Source of the DNA: CAZYWA01 sp964650975 [NCBI: uncultured bacterium]
Lineage (GTDB): Bacteria; JADJOY01
Direction of reading: 5' to 3'
Assembly: GCA_964650975.1 (NCBI GenBank)
Contig: CAZYWA010000032.1
Span: 1 to 25,817 of the forward strand
Length of the DNA stretch: 25,817 nt
Shown here piece by piece: positions 23,201-25,817 of the stretch; within the stretch, counting starts at the first letter, position 1, and each line of letters opens with the position of its first letter. The position numbers and the translations under genes were made by a program. The notes under the pieces are model-generated. The model searched no databases. It was not told where the DNA came from and saw nothing but the letters and a program-made list of their open reading frames with translations.

Positions 23201-23854
23201 TCAGAAGAGCTCGACGGCGCCGGCGATCGGGGCTGCGAGCTCGAACATGTAGTCGCGCTCGCGGCGCACGATCGTGTCGTTCGCCAGCTTCTTGAGCTTC
23301 AGCACGCGCACCCGGCCGGTGCGCGGGAAGTAGTAGACCTTGCGCGGGTACACGTCCTCGACGTCCTCGGCGACCACGCGCAATCCCTCGGCCGCCAGGT
23401 ACTCGCGCACGAACGCGACGTTGAGTCGGCCGATGTCGGTCATGCCGGCCAGCACCTGACCGCCCCCGAAGATCTTGACCTCGAGGTTGCGACGCACCGA
23501 TCCACGCTTGAGCAGCTCGTTGAGCAGCCGCTCCATCGCGAAATTGCCGTAGCGGGTGGTGGTCGAGAGATCCGCACTCCAGTCGGACGCCGAGTCCTCG
23601 GCCTGGGCGGGCAGCATGAAGTGGTTCATGCCGCCGAAGCCGCGCAGCGGATCGCGCACGCAGGCGGAAACGCACGATCCCAGCACCGTGACCACCAGCT
23701 CCGGGTGGTAGGTGACGTAGAACTCGCCCGGCAGGATCTTCGCCGCGAAGCTCTCGTGCAGTGAGTCCCAGTAGCGCGTGACGTGCTCGAAGCCGGCCAG
23801 AGCCTCGGGCATCGGACCTGGCGCCCCGGCGGGCGTGCGCACGGCGGTGATCAT
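23201..23854 (-). CDS. cheD: Chemoreceptor glutamine deamidase CheD
   Basis: This is a 217-aa enzyme that deamidates receptor glutamines and in many species also binds CheC-type phosphatases. The catalytic residues are visible: T56 and C61 in [13 protein letters not shown], and H78 in [18 protein letters not shown] and [14 protein letters not shown] follow as in the family. The C-terminus GAVELF resembles that of the receptor at 20812. The ATG overlaps the cheR stop by four bases (ATGA). With two CheX-like proteins in the window, a CheD-CheX interaction similar to CheD-CheC is conceivable but unproven. Confidence 0.95.
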   Translation of the reverse strand: MITAVRTPAGAPGPMPEALAGFEHVTRYWDSLHESFAAKILPGEFYVTYHPELVVTVLGSCVSACVRDPLRGFGGMNHFMLPAQAEDSASDWSADLSTTTRYGNFAMERLLNELLKRGSVRRNLEVKIFGGGQVLAGMTDIGRLNVAFVREYLAAEGLRVVAEDVEDVYPRKVYYFPRTGRVRVLKLKKLANDTIVRRERDYMFELAAPIAGAVELF

Positions 23855-24702
23855 CGCTTGCGGTACACCGTGTTCCCGCACGATTGAAAAACGTCCTGCA
23901 GGCCGGTCAGCGATTCCGAGTGGCCGATGAAGAGATGGCCGTGGCGCGGATCGAGCAGCTCGGCGTAGCGGCGAAACAGCCGCTCCTGGGTCTCGCGGTC
24001 GAAGTAGATCGCCACGTTCCTGCAGAAGATGAAGTCGAACGGTCCCTTCATCGGCCAGGCACCCATCAGGTTGAGCTGCCGGAACGAGACGCGGTCGCGC
24101 AGCTCCGAGCGCACCCGGCGCATTCCCTCGTTGGGGCCGGTGCCTCGCTGAAACCAGCGCTGCTCGAGCTCCGGGGAAATTCCCTCCATCTTGTCGCGCG
24201 CGTACACGCCGCTCCTGGCTCGGGCCAGGATCTCGGTGTCGATGTCGGTGGCGAGCAGCCGTACGTCCCAGCCTTTGCGGATCAGGCCGGCCTCCGCGAC
24301 CGTGACCGCGATCGAGTACGGCTCCTCGCCGCTCGAGCAGCCGGCCGACCACCCGCGCAGCGTGCGCCTGCCTCCGGGCCCGCCCAGCATCGGGAGCAGC
24401 TCGGCCCTCAGGAACTCGAAGTGGTGCTTTTCGCGAAAGAACGCGGTGACGTTGGTGGTGATCGCGTTGACCAGCGCCTCGAGCTCGTCGCCGGGCTGGT
24501 TCTCGACCAGGTCGCAGTAGGCGCGGAAGCTGCCGAGACGGAGCGTCCGCAGCCGGCGCGCGACGCGGTTGTAGACCAGGTCGCGCTTGTGGTCACCGAG
24601 CCGGATGCCGGTCTGCGAGTACACGACCTTGCGCAGCCGGTCGAAGTCCGTGCCGGTCAGCACGTAGTCGTCGGTGCTGTGGGCGTTGCCCGCGTTGATC
24701 AC
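23851..24702 (-). CDS. cheR: Chemotaxis methyltransferase CheR (cluster 2, pentapeptide-dependent type)
   Basis: This is a 283-aa SAM-dependent receptor methyltransferase. The N-terminal domain includes [18 protein letters not shown]. The SAM site is the canonical [16 protein letters not shown] with [15 protein letters not shown], followed by [14 protein letters not shown]. The beta-subdomain reads [19 protein letters not shown], which matches the glycine-containing insert of E. coli/Salmonella CheR that binds the receptor pentapeptide. The neighbouring upstream receptor ends in HWEEF, a plausible binding site. The start is GTG at 24702 with GAGG 9 bases upstream. Its stop overlaps cheD. Confidence 0.95.
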   Translation of the reverse strand: MINAGNAHSTDDYVLTGTDFDRLRKVVYSQTGIRLGDHKRDLVYNRVARRLRTLRLGSFRAYCDLVENQPGDELEALVNAITTNVTAFFREKHHFEFLRAELLPMLGGPGGRRTLRGWSAGCSSGEEPYSIAVTVAEAGLIRKGWDVRLLATDIDTEILARARSGVYARDKMEGISPELEQRWFQRGTGPNEGMRRVRSELRDRVSFRQLNLMGAWPMKGPFDFIFCRNVAIYFDRETQERLFRRYAELLDPRHGHLFIGHSESLTGLQDVFQSCGNTVYRKR

Positions 24703-24756
24703 GAAGAGCCTCGGATGGGGGTCGGTTCACGGGTTACGGCTCGGGTTGCTGCTCGA

Positions 24757-24835
24757 GAGCGCCGAGCCTGCCGGGCCGGCTCCCGGCCGGACGCAGGCTC
24801 GGCGCTCCACCGATCGGGCCTCCGCCCGTTTCGGT
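24757..24835 (-). terminator. Two strong hairpins between the receptor gene and cheR
   Basis: A perfect 15-bp stem (24757-24771 against 24793-24807) encloses 21 bases that can form a further GGCCGG-CTC-CCGGCC hairpin. Next to it, 24809-24835 folds as ACCGA/TCGGT plus CGGGC/GCCCG with a CTCC loop. Both lie between the stop of the HWEEF receptor and the cheR start on the same strand. They may attenuate or stabilise the upstream message and so set receptor against cheR levels. No U-tract is present. Confidence 0.5.
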
Positions 24836-24839
24836 CGGC

Positions 24840-25817
24840 TCAGAACTCCTCCCAGTGCTCCTCGCTCGCGCCCTTGACGCTGGTGGCGGGCTTGGCCCCC
24901 GCCTTGACGCTCGAGACGGCGCGCAGAGCCGGCTTCGCGGATGCCGGTGCGCGTGTCGGTTGCGCCGCGGCGCGGGCCACCGCTGGCCGACCGACCGCCG
25001 CCGTCGAGCTCGCGACCTGGGCATCGTCCCCGCGGAAGAACTCCATCAGCTTGTCCAGGCCTCGCGCCTGGTCGGCCATCGATTCGCTCGCCGCCGCGGC
25101 CTCTTCGACGAGGGCCGCATTCTCCTGGGTGGCCTTGTCCATCTGCATCACCGCCTTGTTCACCTGGTCGATCCCGCTCGCCTGCTCCTCGCTGGCCGCG
25201 GCGATCTCGGCGATGATGTCGCTCACTTTCTTCACGCCGCCCACGATCTCGCCCAGCGTCTCGCCGGAGCGGTTCACGAGCTTCGAGCCCTCGTCGACCT
25301 TGCCGACGCTCTCGTTGATGAGCGCCTTGATCTCCTTCGCCGCGCCCGCGGAGCGCTGCGCGAGATTCCGCACCTCGGCCGCGACGACCGCGAAGCCACG
25401 GCCCTGATCGCCGGCGCGCGCCGCTTCCACCGCGGCGTTCAAGGCGAGCAGGTTGGTCTGGAACGCGATCTCGTCGATGACGCCGATGATCTCGGCGATC
25501 TTCTTGCTCGACGCGTTGATCTCGGCCATCGCCGAGATCGCCTGACCGACCACCGCCCCACCCTTCTCGGCGAGCTCGCGGGCGCTGGTGGCGAGCTGGT
25601 TCGCCTGCTGCGCGTTGTCGGCGTTCTGCTTGACCGTGCTGGTCATCTCCTCGACGGTCGCCGCGGTCTCCTCGAGGGCGGAGGCCTGCTGCTGCGTGCG
25701 GTCGTTGAGATTCGCGTTGCCGGTCGAGATCTCGCCCGAGCCCTTGGTGATCGCGCCCGAGGCCTCGTTGATCTGGTCCACCATGTTGCGGAGGTTGTCG
25801 ATGCACGAGTTGATCGC
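24840..25817 (-). CDS. Methyl-accepting chemotaxis protein, C-terminal part, ending in pentapeptide HWEEF
   Basis: The frame is open to the right edge, so the sensor and membrane part lies outside the window; the ATG at 25784 is internal. The 325 visible codons cover the signalling coiled coil, with the tip [20 protein letters not shown] and [38 protein letters not shown] and a 60-residue Ala/Pro-rich flexible tail follow. The last residues, EEHWEEF, form an xWxxF pentapeptide like NWETF of E. coli Tar and Tsr, which tethers CheR and CheB. The methylation helix [14 protein letters not shown] is present. CheR of the tethering type is encoded next downstream. Confidence 0.93.
   Translation of the reverse strand, partial: AINSCIDNLRNMVDQINEASGAITKGSGEISTGNANLNDRTQQQASALEETAATVEEMTSTVKQNADNAQQANQLATSARELAEKGGAVVGQAISAMAEINASSKKIAEIIGVIDEIAFQTNLLALNAAVEAARAGDQGRGFAVVAAEVRNLAQRSAGAAKEIKALINESVGKVDEGSKLVNRSGETLGEIVGGVKKVSDIIAEIAAASEEQASGIDQVNKAVMQMDKATQENAALVEEAAAASESMADQARGLDKLMEFFRGDDAQVASSTAAVGRPAVARAAAQPTRAPASAKPALRAVSSVKAGAKPATSVKGASEEHWEEF

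Noticed and set aside
23187-23675. Upstream extension of the cluster 2 cheB frame
   Set aside because: It overlaps cheD in another frame and has no family similarity.
23855-24352. Upstream extension of the cheD frame
   Set aside because: It overlaps cheR in another frame. The ATG at 23854 in the ATGA overlap fits the family N-terminus.
1-25817. CRISPR arrays, tRNA/rRNA genes, IS elements, prophage genes
   Set aside because: No regularly spaced repeats, transposase or integrase genes, or RNA gene signatures were seen on either strand.

Overview
The window is a GC-rich bacterial chromosome segment dominated by chemotaxis and flagellar genes. It suggests a motile Gram-negative bacterium of the broad deltaproteobacterial type (Myxococcota, Binatota, Desulfobacterota or similar). 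The grounds are the high GC content, the short flagellin, the CheX/CheD-type chemotaxis genes and two sigma-54-like promoters. This placement is inference; no rRNA or other phylogenetic marker is present.

Layout. (1) 1-1664, + strand: the 3' part of a GT4-type glycosyltransferase and an unrecognised 189-aa protein. (2) 1731-4059: non-motility genes, namely an SDR oxidoreductase (-), a small TUDOR-like protein and a DUF488 protein (+, overlapping stop/start), and a GreA/GreB-like factor (-). (3) 4407-6677: a short flagellin gene fliC (-) with a sigma-28-like promoter, divergent from a CgeB-like glycosyltransferase (+) with a sigma-54-like promoter. (4) 6686-9797, +: a hybrid histidine kinase, a CheX-like phosphatase and an M23/LysM peptidase. 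(5) An HDOD gene (-) with a sigma-28-like promoter, divergent from chemotaxis cluster 1 (+, 11315-19131): cheA, cheW, mcp, cheY, cheB, cheR, cheX, cheY. A strong sigma-54-like promoter lies upstream of cheA. (6) Chemotaxis cluster 2 on the - strand (25817 down to 19194): an mcp cut by the window end, cheR, cheD, cheB, a second mcp, then a partner-switching set: a STAS protein, a REC remnant with a SpoIIE-phosphatase tail, and a frameshifted REC-HATPase (RsbW-like) gene.

How they work together. Cluster 1 has a complete adaptation and signalling set: receptor, CheA/CheW, CheB/CheR, two CheYs, and CheX-type phosphatases in place of CheZ. Cluster 2 supplies a second methylation system plus CheD; its CheA and CheW are not in the window. 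The two methyltransferases differ in a way that matches their receptors: only the cluster 2 CheR has the glycine-rich insert typical of pentapeptide-dependent enzymes, and only the cluster 2 receptor ends in a pentapeptide (HWEEF).

The most interesting points are: the eroded RsbU/V/W-like module at the end of cluster 2; a GxV(D/E)LF C-terminus shared by CheD and a neighbouring receptor; two CsrA-like hairpins in the fliC leader, one holding the Shine-Dalgarno sequence; the paired CheR/receptor specificities; and a family of intergenic palindromes with a GTCCCT loop.
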